Part shown: positions 6,893 through 14,684 of the stretch, in pieces
Position numbering within the stretch: the stretch's first letter is position 1
Layout: every line of letters starts with the position of its first letter
Program-made: the position numbers and the translations under genes
Notes under the pieces: model-generated
The model's input: the letters and a program-made list of their open reading frames with translations, nothing else
The model's database searches: none
Told to the model about the DNA's origin: nothing
Origin: Methanobacteriaceae archaeon
GTDB taxonomy: Archaea > Methanobacteriota > Methanobacteria > Methanobacteriales > Methanobacteriaceae
DNA: 17,642 nt
Direction: 5' to 3'
Assembly: GCA_030693105.1 (NCBI GenBank)
Contig: JAUYBK010000150.1
Location: 1 to 17,642, forward strand

Positions 6893-6896
6893 GGAG
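6893..6896 (+). promoter_or_regulatory. Ribosome-binding site that fixes the tfrB start
   Basis: GGAG is followed by six bases and then the ATG at 6903. The in-frame TTG at 6891 and ATG at 6897 overlap or touch this site and therefore cannot use it. Confidence 0.6.
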
Positions 6897-6902
6897 ATGA
6901 AA

Positions 6903-8384
6903 ATGATCAAAATCACCGTTTTAAGGTACGACCCCCAACAGGATGAGGCCCCCTACTTTGAAACCTACTCTATCCCAGAAAAGGACAAGATGAAAGTCTT
7001 GGATGCCTTGAATTACATAAATTTTCACCACCACGCCCATCTGGCTTACCGGTCTTCCTGCCGGGCTGGACAGTGTGGCTCGTGTGCTTTAAATGTGAAC
7101 GGGGAAGTGGTTCTGGCCTGTAAAGCAGAAATAAAAAATGATGACACTTTGGAGCCACTGGCCCTGCCCGTTATCAAGGACCTGGTGGTGGACCGCAGTG
7201 AAGTCGAAGAAAAGGTAAAAGAGATGAGTCTCTTTCTGGAGGGTGGTTGCGAGTTATCCGAGTGCCCCGCTATTTTGGAACCCCATGATCTGGTCGATTC
7301 CAAGAAACTGAGAAGCTGCATTGAGTGTTACTCCTGTTTATCCGCCTGTCCCGTCATCAAAGAGACAGAAGAATATGCTGGCCCCTATTTCATGCGTTAT
7401 TTATCTAAATTCGCCCTTGACCCCAGGGACTGTGGAAACCGGGCCCTAAAAGGAACTGAAGAAGGCCTGTACTACTGTACCTCCTGCGGTAAGTGTACTG
7501 AGGTCTGTCCCAAGGAGATAAACACCTTCGGAGGAGCCATAGAAAAATTACGGGAAATAGCTTGTCGAGAGGGTGTGGGACCCCTACCTATCCATCTTTC
7601 CGTACGGGAACTTATAGAAAAGACCGGGCGATCCGTGGAACCTTTGGGAGAAGGATTTATAAAGGCAGTTTCGGGAGGTTCTAAGAAAAAAGATGCCAAA
7701 ATAGCCCTCTTCACCGGCTGTTTAATGGACTACCGTCTGCCTGAAATTGGTTACGCCCTTCTTAAAGTATTGGAAGAGCAGGGTATCGATATAGTAGTCC
7801 CCGAAGGGCAGATATGTTGCGGTTCTCCCATGATACGTACCGGACAGACCGATATAGTGGATAGCCTGGTAGAAAAAAATGCGAAAGTCTTACAAGATTA
7901 TGACACCATCATCACGGTCTGTGCTGGCTGTGGAGCCACCCTTAAAAACGACTACCCCCAGTACGGGGTTAAACTAAACGTAGTGGATATCAGCGAGTTT
8001 TTAGCAGAAAAACTGGACACGGAAAAGATGAAGCCCCTAAACCTACGAGTTACCTACCACGACCCCTGTCATCTGGCCCGGGGTCAAGGGATACGGGACG
8101 AGCCCCGGGAGATAATCTCCAAAATCCCCGGAGTAGAACTGGTGGAGATGGAGGAACCCAACCGTTGCTGCGGTGCCGGAGGCGGTGTACGGGCGGGTAA
8201 GCCTGAAATAGCTGCTGCAATGGGTAAACGTAAAGTAGAGATGATTAAGAAGTTGGAAGTGGACGCCGTGGTTACCATCTGTCCCTTCTGTGAGAACAAT
8301 TTACGCCTTTCTTTAGAAGAAGAGGGATTGGATGTGGAAGTGATGAACATCCTTAAACTCCTAGAGATGGCTTACGATAATTAG
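6903..8384 (+). CDS. tfrB: CoM/CoB thiol:fumarate reductase subunit B (iron-sulfur/HdrB-like)
   Basis: The 493-residue protein fuses a succinate-dehydrogenase-type iron-sulfur half to a heterodisulfide-reductase half. The N-terminal 2Fe-2S motif uses C53, C58, C61 and C73. Two 4Fe-4S motifs follow: C139-C142-C145-C149-P and C192-C195-C198-C202-P. The C-terminal half has two CCG domains, with C273, CC305-306 and C340/C343, then C389, CC422-423 and C460/C463. This is the TfrB layout known from Methanothermobacter. TfrB oxidises CoM-SH and CoB-SH to the heterodisulfide, while the flavoprotein TfrA reduces fumarate to succinate for biosynthesis. TfrA is not in this window, in keeping with separate tfrA and tfrB loci in relatives. 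The start is set by GGAG at 6893. It heads a five-gene operon; the trmJ-like gene begins 9 nt downstream. Confidence 0.93.
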   Translation: MIKITVLRYDPQQDEAPYFETYSIPEKDKMKVLDALNYINFHHHAHLAYRSSCRAGQCGSCALNVNGEVVLACKAEIKNDDTLEPLALPVIKDLVVDRSEVEEKVKEMSLFLEGGCELSECPAILEPHDLVDSKKLRSCIECYSCLSACPVIKETEEYAGPYFMRYLSKFALDPRDCGNRALKGTEEGLYYCTSCGKCTEVCPKEINTFGGAIEKLREIACREGVGPLPIHLSVRELIEKTGRSVEPLGEGFIKAVSGGSKKKDAKIALFTGCLMDYRLPEIGYALLKVLEEQGIDIVVPEGQICCGSPMIRTGQTDIVDSLVEKNAKVLQDYDTIITVCAGCGATLKNDYPQYGVKLNVVDISEFLAEKLDTEKMKPLNLRVTYHDPCHLARGQGIRDEPREIISKIPGVELVEMEEPNRCCGAGGGVRAGKPEIAAAMGKRKVEMIKKLEVDAVVTICPFCENNLRLSLEEEGLDVEVMNILKLLEMAYDN

Positions 8385-8393
8385 AGGTTTGAT

Positions 8394-9110
8394 ATGTTTG
8401 ATGTAGTGTTCGTGGAGCCGGAATCCCCTGGAAACGTGGGTTTCATGGCCCGTGCCATGAAGAACTTCGGTTTAAATAGACTGGTCCTTATAAATCCGTG
8501 CCATATTGGAGAAGAAGCCCAGTGTCACGCTATGCACGCTCAGGACGTTTTAGAAAATTGTAAGACTTATCCCTCCCTTTCCCAGTTTCTAGAGGAAACA
8601 GGAATTGATTTTAAAGTGGGCACCACCGGCACCGCAGGGGGTAGTTACAACGTGCATCGTATCGCGGTTACTCCCGAAAAACTTACTGATTCTATTAATT
8701 TAGACAGTAAGGTGGCACTTATATTCGGTCGAGAAGGTGACGGGCTCACCAATCATGAAATTGACCTGTGCGATGTGGTGGTAACCATTCCCACCAGCAA
8801 CGATTATCCCATCATGAACATCAGCCACGCGGCCGCCGTCATATTCTACGAACTGTACAAAAAAGTGAAACTTTACCCGATAGGAGATGTTCGAGAATCT
8901 TCCCGCCAGGAAAGAGAAGATATAACCCGTTACATGGACCAGATCCTGGGAGACTTGGATTATCCTCCTCACAAGCATCAGACGACATTAACCATCTTCC
9001 GGAGGATACTGGGAAGGGCTTTTATTACTGGCCGGGAAGCCCACACCATGAAGGGAGTCTTCCGGAAGATCAAAGATAGAATGATAAAGGATCATGTCAA
9101 AGATAAATAG
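8394..9110 (+). CDS. trmJ: TrmJ-like SPOUT tRNA 2'-O-methyltransferase
   Basis: The 238-residue protein is a TrmH/SpoU-type SPOUT enzyme. Motif 1 is visible at FVEPESPGNVGFMARAMKNF (6-25), motif 2 at IFGREGDGLTNHE (110-122) and motif 3 at IPTSNDYPIMNISHAAA (132-148), which together form the knotted S-adenosylmethionine site. A helical C-terminal extension, about 170-238, contains GREAHTMKGVFRKI (213-226), like the TrmJ C-terminal region. TrmJ proteins methylate the ribose of nucleotide 32 in tRNA; the archaeal enzymes studied act on C32. The motif and length match TrmJ better than TrmH or TrmL, but the exact tRNA position is assigned by family only. It starts 9 nt after tfrB and is followed 12 nt later by the DUF1512 gene, whose ribosome-binding site overlaps this stop codon. 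Confidence 0.85.
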   Translation: MFDVVFVEPESPGNVGFMARAMKNFGLNRLVLINPCHIGEEAQCHAMHAQDVLENCKTYPSLSQFLEETGIDFKVGTTGTAGGSYNVHRIAVTPEKLTDSINLDSKVALIFGREGDGLTNHEIDLCDVVVTIPTSNDYPIMNISHAAAVIFYELYKKVKLYPIGDVRESSRQEREDITRYMDQILGDLDYPPHKHQTTLTIFRRILGRAFITGREAHTMKGVFRKIKDRMIKDHVKDK

Positions 9111-9122
9111 GAGTAGTCATAG

Positions 9123-10265
9123 ATGTTGTTTGGTTTAGGACCCCTGGAAATCATTGGGATCTTGGTTTTCATTCTACTGATCTTCCTTTTACCACGTTTT
9201 TTACGGATGCGAATGATCTCATCAGTTACTCAGGTAACTCTGGAACTGGAGTCCCTGGTGGAGGAGAGTAAAGAATTACTGATTAAACTGTGCCAGGAGA
9301 AAGGAACCCCTGATAAAGATCCATTGAAATTGGTAGAGAATTACATGGAGTTTTTTGTGGTCCCACCGGTTGATCTGGACCCCAGCGGCCTGGTTGAAAA
9401 GTATCAGAAAATATTAGAATTAAGCGAAGATCGCTTCGAAGGAATGGCTCAAAATCTGGCCCCGGAAGCAGATTCGGAGTGGAAGTCTAACATTATCATG
9501 ACTCTTAAATCCACTCTGGGTTTGAGTGGGGTGTTTAAGATGGTCCGGCATAACCTGGTGCTGGCCCAGAAGACCGGAAACCTCCAAATGCTCCTTATGC
9601 TGCAGATGAGCTTGCCACTGGTTTTACGTATTCTAAAAGCCCAGTTGGAAGGTAGTAAAGCTTTTTCTAAGGGAACACCAATTGGAGACGGCCTGGGCCC
9701 CCTGATTGCTGGGATGTTACTTAAGCCTTCCGTTGAACTGGAAAGTCGCAACGGAATGGTAATTGGCCGACGGGAAATGGACGGCAGACACGTGATAATT
9801 GTTCGGGCCCAGGGGCCTGGTGCCCGGGTAGGGAAAGTAGGTACCACCATCACCTCCCTCATAAAGGAGGAAGGGTTGAAAAGGATCATCACTGTCGACG
9901 CAGCAGTTAAACTGGAAGGAGAAAAAACCGGAACCATAGCCGAAGGTATTGGAGTGGTTATGGGAGGGCCCGGTGTTGATAAGTGGATGATAGAAGAGTC
10001 TCTGGTGAAAGGTGACTTGGAAACCGATGCAGTTATTGTTAAGATGAGTCCTGAAGAAGCAATTAGTCATATGAATGAGGATTTACTCCAAGCATCGAAA
10101 AAGGCACTTTGTGTGGTTCGAGATGCTATTTACCGCTCAAAGATTGGTTCCAACGTCCTGGTAGTGGGAGTGGGGAACAGTTCCGGACTGACCAACATCA
10201 TCACTGACCCGGGAAAGATTGATATTAAAAAAGATAAAAAAGAGGGCAGAGCATGGCGATTCTAA
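9123..10265 (+). CDS. DUF1512-family archaeal membrane-anchored protein
   Basis: The 380-residue protein has one N-terminal membrane helix (about 5-26, LGPLEIIGILVFILLIFLLP). A cytoplasmic helical region spans about 30-190. A C-terminal alpha/beta domain, about 195-370, contains glycine-rich conserved patches (TPIGDGLGPLIAG, VRAQGPGARVGKVG, GIGVVMGGPGVDKW and VVGVGNSSGLTN). I recognise this as the archaea-restricted DUF1512 family, whose function is unknown. The glycine-rich loops suggest nucleotide or phosphate binding, which is inference. The ATG is preceded by TAGGAG at 9108-9113, which also contains the trmJ stop. Its 3' end overlaps dcd by 13 bp in another frame, so the two are translationally coupled. 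The operon mates (tRNA methylation, nucleotide synthesis, tRNA charging) hint at a housekeeping role. Confidence 0.75.
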   Translation: MLFGLGPLEIIGILVFILLIFLLPRFLRMRMISSVTQVTLELESLVEESKELLIKLCQEKGTPDKDPLKLVENYMEFFVVPPVDLDPSGLVEKYQKILELSEDRFEGMAQNLAPEADSEWKSNIIMTLKSTLGLSGVFKMVRHNLVLAQKTGNLQMLLMLQMSLPLVLRILKAQLEGSKAFSKGTPIGDGLGPLIAGMLLKPSVELESRNGMVIGRREMDGRHVIIVRAQGPGARVGKVGTTITSLIKEEGLKRIITVDAAVKLEGEKTGTIAEGIGVVMGGPGVDKWMIEESLVKGDLETDAVIVKMSPEEAISHMNEDLLQASKKALCVVRDAIYRSKIGSNVLVVGVGNSSGLTNIITDPGKIDIKKDKKEGRAWRF

Positions 10266-10861
10266 GTGACCGGGATATCAAAAAGTACCTTGAAGATGGG
10301 AAAATCAGCATAGACCCCCTGGAAGATCCAGAGCGACAGATCCAACCTTCTTCAGTGGATATGCGTATAGGAAGCGAGTTTAAAGGTTTTAGAATAATAA
10401 GACAACCATGCATCGACCCCTTAGACCCTACGGATCTGGAGTCTTACATGGAATCGTACCACATTGAATCGGGCAGTCCGTTTATTATCCACCCTGGAGA
10501 ATTTGCCCTGGCCACTACAATGGAGACCGTGCAGCTTCCTGACGATTTGGTGGCCCGGGTGGAAGGTCGTTCCTCCATGGGGAGACTGGGAATAACCATG
10601 CATGTCACTGCCGGCTACATCGACCCCGGGTTTCGGGGTAAGATCACCCTGGAAATATCCAACATTGGTAAGATGCCAGTAGCACTTTACAGTGGTCAGC
10701 GGGTATGTCAGATCGTCTTTGAAACCATGACCAGCCCTTCTGATAAACCTTATGGCCATCCCGACCGCGACAGTAAATATATGGACCAGGAAAGGCCAGT
10801 TACCAGTAAAATAAAGCAGGATTATGAAATTCGGGACCGTGAACAGTCCCAGTTGATTTAA
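10253..10861 (+). CDS. dcd: dCTP deaminase, probably bifunctional dCTP deaminase/dUTP diphosphatase
   Basis: The 202-residue protein shows the trimeric dUTPase-fold signatures VEGRSSMGRLGI (103-114) and HVTAGYIDPGFRGKITLE (117-134), with the catalytic Glu at E134 and the conserved Asp at D124. It converts dCTP to dUTP, feeding dTMP synthesis. The sequence TAG.IDPGF.G.ITLE resembles the bifunctional enzymes of Methanocaldococcus and Mycobacterium, which go on to dUMP plus pyrophosphate. The monofunctional Escherichia coli enzyme has a different residue after TA. Bifunctionality is therefore likely but not proven. The ATG overlaps the end of the DUF1512 gene, with GAGGG at 10242-10246 as ribosome-binding site. 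glyS follows after 31 nt on the same strand. Confidence 0.92.
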   Translation: MAILSDRDIKKYLEDGKISIDPLEDPERQIQPSSVDMRIGSEFKGFRIIRQPCIDPLDPTDLESYMESYHIESGSPFIIHPGEFALATTMETVQLPDDLVARVEGRSSMGRLGITMHVTAGYIDPGFRGKITLEISNIGKMPVALYSGQRVCQIVFETMTSPSDKPYGHPDRDSKYMDQERPVTSKIKQDYEIRDREQSQLI

Positions 10862-10883
10862 AAGACTTATTTCAATTAACCAA

Positions 10884-10888
10884 GTGAT
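10884..10888 (+). promoter_or_regulatory. Ribosome-binding site that fixes the glyS start
   Basis: GTGAT matches part of the archaeal Shine-Dalgarno AGGAGGTGATC and lies 4 nt before the ATG at 10893. An in-frame reading from this GTG as a start codon would add only three residues and would destroy the binding site, so the ATG is preferred. Confidence 0.5.
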
Positions 10889-10892
10889 TGTT

Positions 10893-12614
10893 ATGAAAAA
10901 CGAGGATGTGATGAATCTGGCACGTAAGCGGGGATTCCTGTGGTCTTCATTTGAGATATACTCCGGTGTTGCTGGATTCTTTGATTACGGCCCTTTAGGT
11001 GCTACTTTAAAAAATAAAATCATGAACAAATGGAGAAATTACTACGTGGTGCAGGAAGGGTTCTATGAAATTGAATCTCCCACCATAATGCCCGAAGAAG
11101 CTTTGAAGGCTTCTGGACACGTAGATCACTTCAATGACCCCATGACTGAATGTAAGGATTGTATGGACGTTTATCGGGCCGACCACATCATCAAAGAGGC
11201 CACCGGAGAAGAAGTAGAGGGATTGGAAAATCAAAGGTTAACGGAAATCCTCTCTGAAGAGAAAATCCACTGCCCCAAGTGTGGAGGCCACTTGACCCAC
11301 GTCTGGAGTTACAACTTAATGTTCCAAACCCTGATTGGTGCTAAGGGTAAAAAAACCGGTTACATGCGTCCTGAGACAGCCCAGGGAATTTTCATCCCCT
11401 TCAAACGGTTGTTACGTTTCTTCCGGGGTAAACTACCCTTTGGAGTGGTGCAGCTGGGTAAAGCTTACCGGAACGAGATCTCACCCCGGCAGGGAGTTAT
11501 ACGCCTCCGGGAGTTCACCCAGGCTGAAGCCGAGATCTTCGTAGACCCCCGAGACAAGAGCCACCCCAATTTTAAAGCGGTTGCCGGAGAAATTCTCACC
11601 CTATATCCCGCCATTTCCCAGGAAAAAGGCGGCGAATCTATAAAGATAACCGCACAAAAAGCAGTGGATAATAAGATCGTGGCCAGTGAAATGTTAACCT
11701 ACCAGTTGTGCCTGGCCCGCAGATTCCTAATGGAACTGGGACTGTCTGAAGATGTTTTAAGATTCAGGCAGCACTTGTCCACGGAAATGGCTCACTACGC
11801 CATTGAATGCTGGGATGTGGAAGTCTACACCGACCGTTACGGCTGGATCGAGGTTATAGGCATTGCCGACCGAACCGACTTCGACTTGAAGTCCCACAGC
11901 CAGCACAGTACAGAAGATTTAAGAGTATTTTTGGAATATCCTGAACCCCGCGTAGTTAAAAAGCTAAGAGTTAAGGCCAACATGGGCAAATTCGGACCAT
12001 TATTTAAGGGAGACGCTCCTAAAATCCTTAAAGCACTAGAAGAGATCGATGCGGAGGATATTAAACAATCCTTAGATACTGATGGAGTCTTCCAGTTGGA
12101 ATTTAACGGTACGATGCACGAACTAACCCCGGACCTTATCAGCTTCCCGGAATTAGAAGAAAATTTACGGGGCGAGAAGATATATCCTCACGTTATTGAA
12201 CCTTCCTACGGTATTGACCGCATCGTTTACTCGGTGTTACTGCATTCTTTCACCGAAGACCAGGACCGAACCTACTTCCAGCTACCTGCTGAAGTGGCAC
12301 CGGTGGAAGTAAACGTGTTCCCTTTGTTGAATAAAGATGATCTCGGACGGGCTGCACTGCACATCCGTGATGATCTTAGAAAGGAAAACATAATAGCCGA
12401 GGACGATACTTCCGGAACTATTGGAAGACGTTATGCTCGTTCAGATGAGATTGGTGTTCCCTTTGCTGTTACAGTTGACCACCAGAGTCTGGAAGACCAC
12501 ACCGTTACTATTAGGGAAAGAGACAGTCAAAAACAGGTCCGAGTGTTAATATCAAACTTGCCTGAGACTATTAAGGGCCTTATTTCTGGGAAAATAAAAT
12601 TCGAAGAATTTTGA
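10893..12614 (+). CDS. glyS: Glycyl-tRNA synthetase (archaeal/eukaryotic alpha2 type)
   Basis: The 573-residue class II synthetase attaches glycine to tRNA-Gly. The N-terminal RKRGFLWSSFEIYSG (11-25) is the family signature. An insertion carries two Cys pairs, C87/C90 and C127/C130, that look like a zinc site. RPETAQGIFIPF (159-170) and class II motif 2, YRNEISPRQGVIRLREF (192-208), form the active site, followed by motif 3, EPSYGIDRIVY (436-446). The anticodon-binding domain runs from about 470 to 562. Length and order match archaeal GlyRS. It is the last gene of the tfrB-trmJ-DUF1512-dcd operon, starts 31 nt after dcd and is followed by a long T-rich tract. The start is placed at the ATG after a GTGAT site. 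Nothing is missing. Confidence 0.96.
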   Translation: MKNEDVMNLARKRGFLWSSFEIYSGVAGFFDYGPLGATLKNKIMNKWRNYYVVQEGFYEIESPTIMPEEALKASGHVDHFNDPMTECKDCMDVYRADHIIKEATGEEVEGLENQRLTEILSEEKIHCPKCGGHLTHVWSYNLMFQTLIGAKGKKTGYMRPETAQGIFIPFKRLLRFFRGKLPFGVVQLGKAYRNEISPRQGVIRLREFTQAEAEIFVDPRDKSHPNFKAVAGEILTLYPAISQEKGGESIKITAQKAVDNKIVASEMLTYQLCLARRFLMELGLSEDVLRFRQHLSTEMAHYAIECWDVEVYTDRYGWIEVIGIADRTDFDLKSHSQHSTEDLRVFLEYPEPRVVKKLRVKANMGKFGPLFKGDAPKILKALEEIDAEDIKQSLDTDGVFQLEFNGTMHELTPDLISFPELEENLRGEKIYPHVIEPSYGIDRIVYSVLLHSFTEDQDRTYFQLPAEVAPVEVNVFPLLNKDDLGRAALHIRDDLRKENIIAEDDTSGTIGRRYARSDEIGVPFAVTVDHQSLEDHTVTIRERDSQKQVRVLISNLPETIKGLISGKIKFEEF

Positions 12615-12678
12615 AGGTTTTTAAAGATTTAAGGAACCTAAAAATTGTTTTTTAAATTAAATTTTTATTTATTTTTTG
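12615..12678 (+). terminator. Poly-T terminator after glyS
   Basis: The forward strand past the glyS stop is very T-rich, with a T6 run after TTG at about 12649-12654, another T5 and a further T6 at 12672-12677. This fits archaeal U-tract termination and runs into the 3' end of the convergent small gene. Confidence 0.55.
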
Positions 12679-12824
12679 TTTACCAGGGCTTCCAGTTCTT
12701 CTTCTGGAATTAACTTGGCAATTTTCAGTTTAGTAGGACATTTACCCAGGACAATGTCGTGGTTTTTAGCGATTTGCTTTAAATCCTTCATGGTAACTTT
12801 TTTGGCCATTTCTTCAACATCCAT
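12669..12824 (-). CDS. Small 51-residue protein with a SAP/HeH-like helix-extended-loop-helix pattern
   Basis: A clean 52-codon frame runs from ATG (12824) to TAA (12669). Its residues include MDVEEMAKKVTMKDLKQIA, IVLGKCPTKLKIAKLI and PEEELEALVNKK. The ATG is preceded at 6 nt by AGGTG (reverse strand 12835-12831), a good ribosome-binding site. The core, with a hydrophobic helix, a GKCPTK turn and a second helix, resembles SAP or HeH/Rho-N-type folds (LK.IAK..I.LGK..TK..IA.LI), which often bind nucleic acid. The high Lys content fits that, but the assignment is by eye. No other domain is present. It lies convergent with glyS and divergent from the TatD-like gene. No function is claimed. Confidence 0.7.
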   Translation of the reverse strand: MDVEEMAKKVTMKDLKQIAKNHDIVLGKCPTKLKIAKLIPEEELEALVNKK

Positions 12825-12956
12825 GTTTAACACCTGGTAATTAATTTAGTGAAGTTTTAGTTTAAGTTTTGTGGAAATGACCCTACTTTTTCAACAGTAA
12901 AATTAATTAAAAAGTAATAATAGTTCAGTTTAACAAACTAATGATAAGTGATGTTC
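12825..12956. promoter_or_regulatory. Divergent intergenic region between the small gene and the TatD-like gene
   Basis: This AT-rich 132-bp gap must hold promoters in both directions. The best forward candidate is the AAAAAGTAATAATAG block at about 12909-12923, about 35 nt upstream of the TatD-like start. No clear reverse TATA box stands out. I see no repeat or RNA structure here. Confidence 0.3.
12948..12952 (+). promoter_or_regulatory. Ribosome-binding site that fixes the TatD-like start
   Basis: GTGAT lies 4 nt before the ATG at 12957. The in-frame GTG at 12948 and ATG at 12951 overlap the site and are poor starts; the protein from 12957 begins MIDAHIH, as expected for the family. Confidence 0.55.
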
Positions 12957-13712
12957 ATGATAGACGCCCATATACATGCCGACTGCCGACCCTACGAGGA
13001 CTTTGAACAGATGGCCGTGGCCGGAATTGAATCGGCCGTTACCCTGGCCCACGACCCGCTCCCCATGAGTGCCTCTGCCGTGGTACTGGACCATTTCCAC
13101 CACATGCTAAAAAACGACCGGAAAAGAGCCACTGAAAATGGAGTTGAACTTTACGTGGCCCTGGGAGTGCATCCCCGAAGTATCTGCCCCGACGTGGAAG
13201 TGGTGTTAGAAAGGTTACCAGCTCTTCTTCAAGAAGAAAAGGTAGTGGCCCTGGGAGAGGTGGGACTGGAAACTACTTCCCCCGAAGAGCAGGAAATTTT
13301 TAAAAAACAGCTCCAGATAGCTGAAGATCTTAAAAAGAAAGTGGTGGTGCACACTCCACGTACCAACAAGTGGGAAGTAACCCAGAAAACCCTTTACATT
13401 ATTGAAGAGAGTATTAACCCCAAGTTAGTTCAACTGGACCACGTGGACCACTCTATAATCGATTTAACCCGGGAATTTGGTGGTCAGATGGGTCTAACAG
13501 TGCAGCCTTTAAAGGTAACACCCTCCGAAGCAGTGGAACTACTAACAGAATATGGTTGTGATGGTTTCTCTTTAGACAGTGACATGAGTTCTTCGCCTTC
13601 AGACCCATTATCGGTGCCTAAAACCGTTCACCAGTTAAAATTAGGTGGATTCAGTGATAAAGACATTAAATTGGTTTCAAAAAAGAATGCAGCACGTTTT
13701 TACGGGATTTAA
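12957..13712 (+). CDS. TatD-like metal-dependent hydrolase (amidohydrolase superfamily)
   Basis: The 251-residue protein is a TIM-barrel amidohydrolase of TatD type. Metal ligands are recognisable in order: HIH (H5, H7), the bridging-type Glu in GEVGLE (E101), H132 in VVHTPR, H162 in LDHVDH and an Asp in LDSDM (D207). Family members are cytoplasmic divalent-metal hydrolases; true TatD proteins are DNases. This methanogen subgroup diverges from them (LGVHPR replaces the usual GIHP, and VHTPR replaces IH.R), so a nuclease role is not established. A ribosome-binding site at 12948 selects the ATG at 12957. It appears monocistronic, with a divergent small gene upstream and a convergent kinase downstream. 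The fold is sure; the substrate is unknown. Confidence 0.8.
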   Translation: MIDAHIHADCRPYEDFEQMAVAGIESAVTLAHDPLPMSASAVVLDHFHHMLKNDRKRATENGVELYVALGVHPRSICPDVEVVLERLPALLQEEKVVALGEVGLETTSPEEQEIFKKQLQIAEDLKKKVVVHTPRTNKWEVTQKTLYIIEESINPKLVQLDHVDHSIIDLTREFGGQMGLTVQPLKVTPSEAVELLTEYGCDGFSLDSDMSSSPSDPLSVPKTVHQLKLGGFSDKDIKLVSKKNAARFYGI

Positions 13713-13770
13713 TTTCATTTTAATTTCATTTTAAATATTACTTTTTAGATCCCGGTACTCTTTTTTTTTG
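13711..13770 (+). terminator. T-rich terminator with an 11-bp tandem duplication after the TatD-like gene
   Basis: AATTTCATTTT occurs twice in direct contact (13711-13721 and 13722-13732), starting at the stop codon. It is followed by a T5 run and then a T9 run at about 13760-13768. This fits archaeal U-tract termination of the forward gene before the convergent kinase. Confidence 0.5.
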
Positions 13771-13779
13771 TTACTATTT

Positions 13780-14634
13780 TTACCAGAACCCTCCCCACTT
13801 CCCCACCTGTCGGGAGGCAGTTAGATGGGCCTGGTTTAAACACTCCTCTAAATCTCCGTCCTGGAGGTAGCGTGCTAAAAAACCGGCAGCAAAGGTATCT
13901 CCCGCACCAGTACTATCTAAAGCTTTTGTTTTTTTAGCAGGTGAAGTTATAAAACCATCTTTAGTGTAAACATCGGCCCCGTCTTTTCCTCTGGTTATCA
14001 CCACCACCGGAATATTCATCTCCACTAGTAACTGGGCAGCTTTTTCTGGTTCCAGTCCCGTTAAGACCTTGGCCTCTTTCTGGTTCAAAAATAGTAAATG
14101 AACTTTTTTAATGGTTCCTTTTAATCTTTCCAGTCCAAAAGAAGATAACAACATTCCGGGATTGAAAGATAAAAGCTTAGCATGTTGGGAAGCTTCTTCT
14201 ACCACTTCCACGTACATACCCGTCATGTGCAGGATCTTAGAGTTTTTAATGTAGGTGATATCTTCCTTTAGTAGTTTAAAGTGAATGTTGGCCCCCATGT
14301 GAGTGTAGATAGACCTTTCCCCATGGTCGTCCACTGCTATAAAGCTCATGCCCGTGGGAGTATCTGAGGTGATAATTCTCTCGGTTAGAACACCTTTGCG
14401 GGTTAATTCCTGGCAGATTAGGCCTCCCCATAAATCTTTCCCCACACGGGACATTACCCCGGTTCTGATCCCTAACTGGGATAAGGTTACGGCGCAGTTA
14501 GCAGCAGACCCCCCCACTGACTGGTGATACTGGTCCACGTTAACCTCTTCATCAGCCCCCGCAAATCTGGAAACCCTAATTATAAGATCCATGTTGCAGG
14601 TCCCCAGAACAGCTACTTCCTGGTCATGGTGCAT
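13780..14634 (-). CDS. PfkB/ribokinase-family sugar or nucleoside kinase
   Basis: The 284-residue protein has the family's N-terminal di-glycine motif GGSAANCA (41-48). It also has the NQKEA motif (184-188, N..E, metal/phosphate binding) and the C-terminal anion-hole signature DSTGAGDTFAAGF (240-252), with catalytic base D246. These enzymes transfer the ATP gamma-phosphate to a sugar or nucleoside in the cytoplasm. Length is near that of short archaeal PfkB kinases. The substrate cannot be told from sequence; nucleoside, ribose or another pentose are all possible. The ATG follows AGGGGACCT, a good ribosome-binding site. It begins 50 nt after the second minD-like gene on the same strand, but a T7 tract lies between, so it may be transcribed separately. 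It converges on the TatD-like gene. Confidence 0.85.
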   Translation of the reverse strand: MHHDQEVAVLGTCNMDLIIRVSRFAGADEEVNVDQYHQSVGGSAANCAVTLSQLGIRTGVMSRVGKDLWGGLICQELTRKGVLTERIITSDTPTGMSFIAVDDHGERSIYTHMGANIHFKLLKEDITYIKNSKILHMTGMYVEVVEEASQHAKLLSFNPGMLLSSFGLERLKGTIKKVHLLFLNQKEAKVLTGLEPEKAAQLLVEMNIPVVVITRGKDGADVYTKDGFITSPAKKTKALDSTGAGDTFAAGFLARYLQDGDLEECLNQAHLTASRQVGKWGGFW

Positions 14635-14658
14635 AATAGGTCCCCTGGATTTTTTGTT

Positions 14659-14665
14659 AAAAAAA
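14659..14665 (-). terminator. T7 tract between minD-like gene and pfkB-like kinase
   Basis: A run of seven T on the reverse strand lies 20-26 nt past the stop of the minD-like gene and about 25 nt before the kinase start. It may end the DUF2226-minD-minD transcript in part; alternatively the cluster reads through. Confidence 0.35.
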
Positions 14666-14684
14666 TGTAATAATAGATTGATGG

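Noticed and set aside
9449..9937. 162-codon reverse frame inside the DUF1512 gene
   Set aside because: Antisense shadow of a coding region with conserved motifs; Ser/Arg/Pro-rich translation with no recognisable domain.
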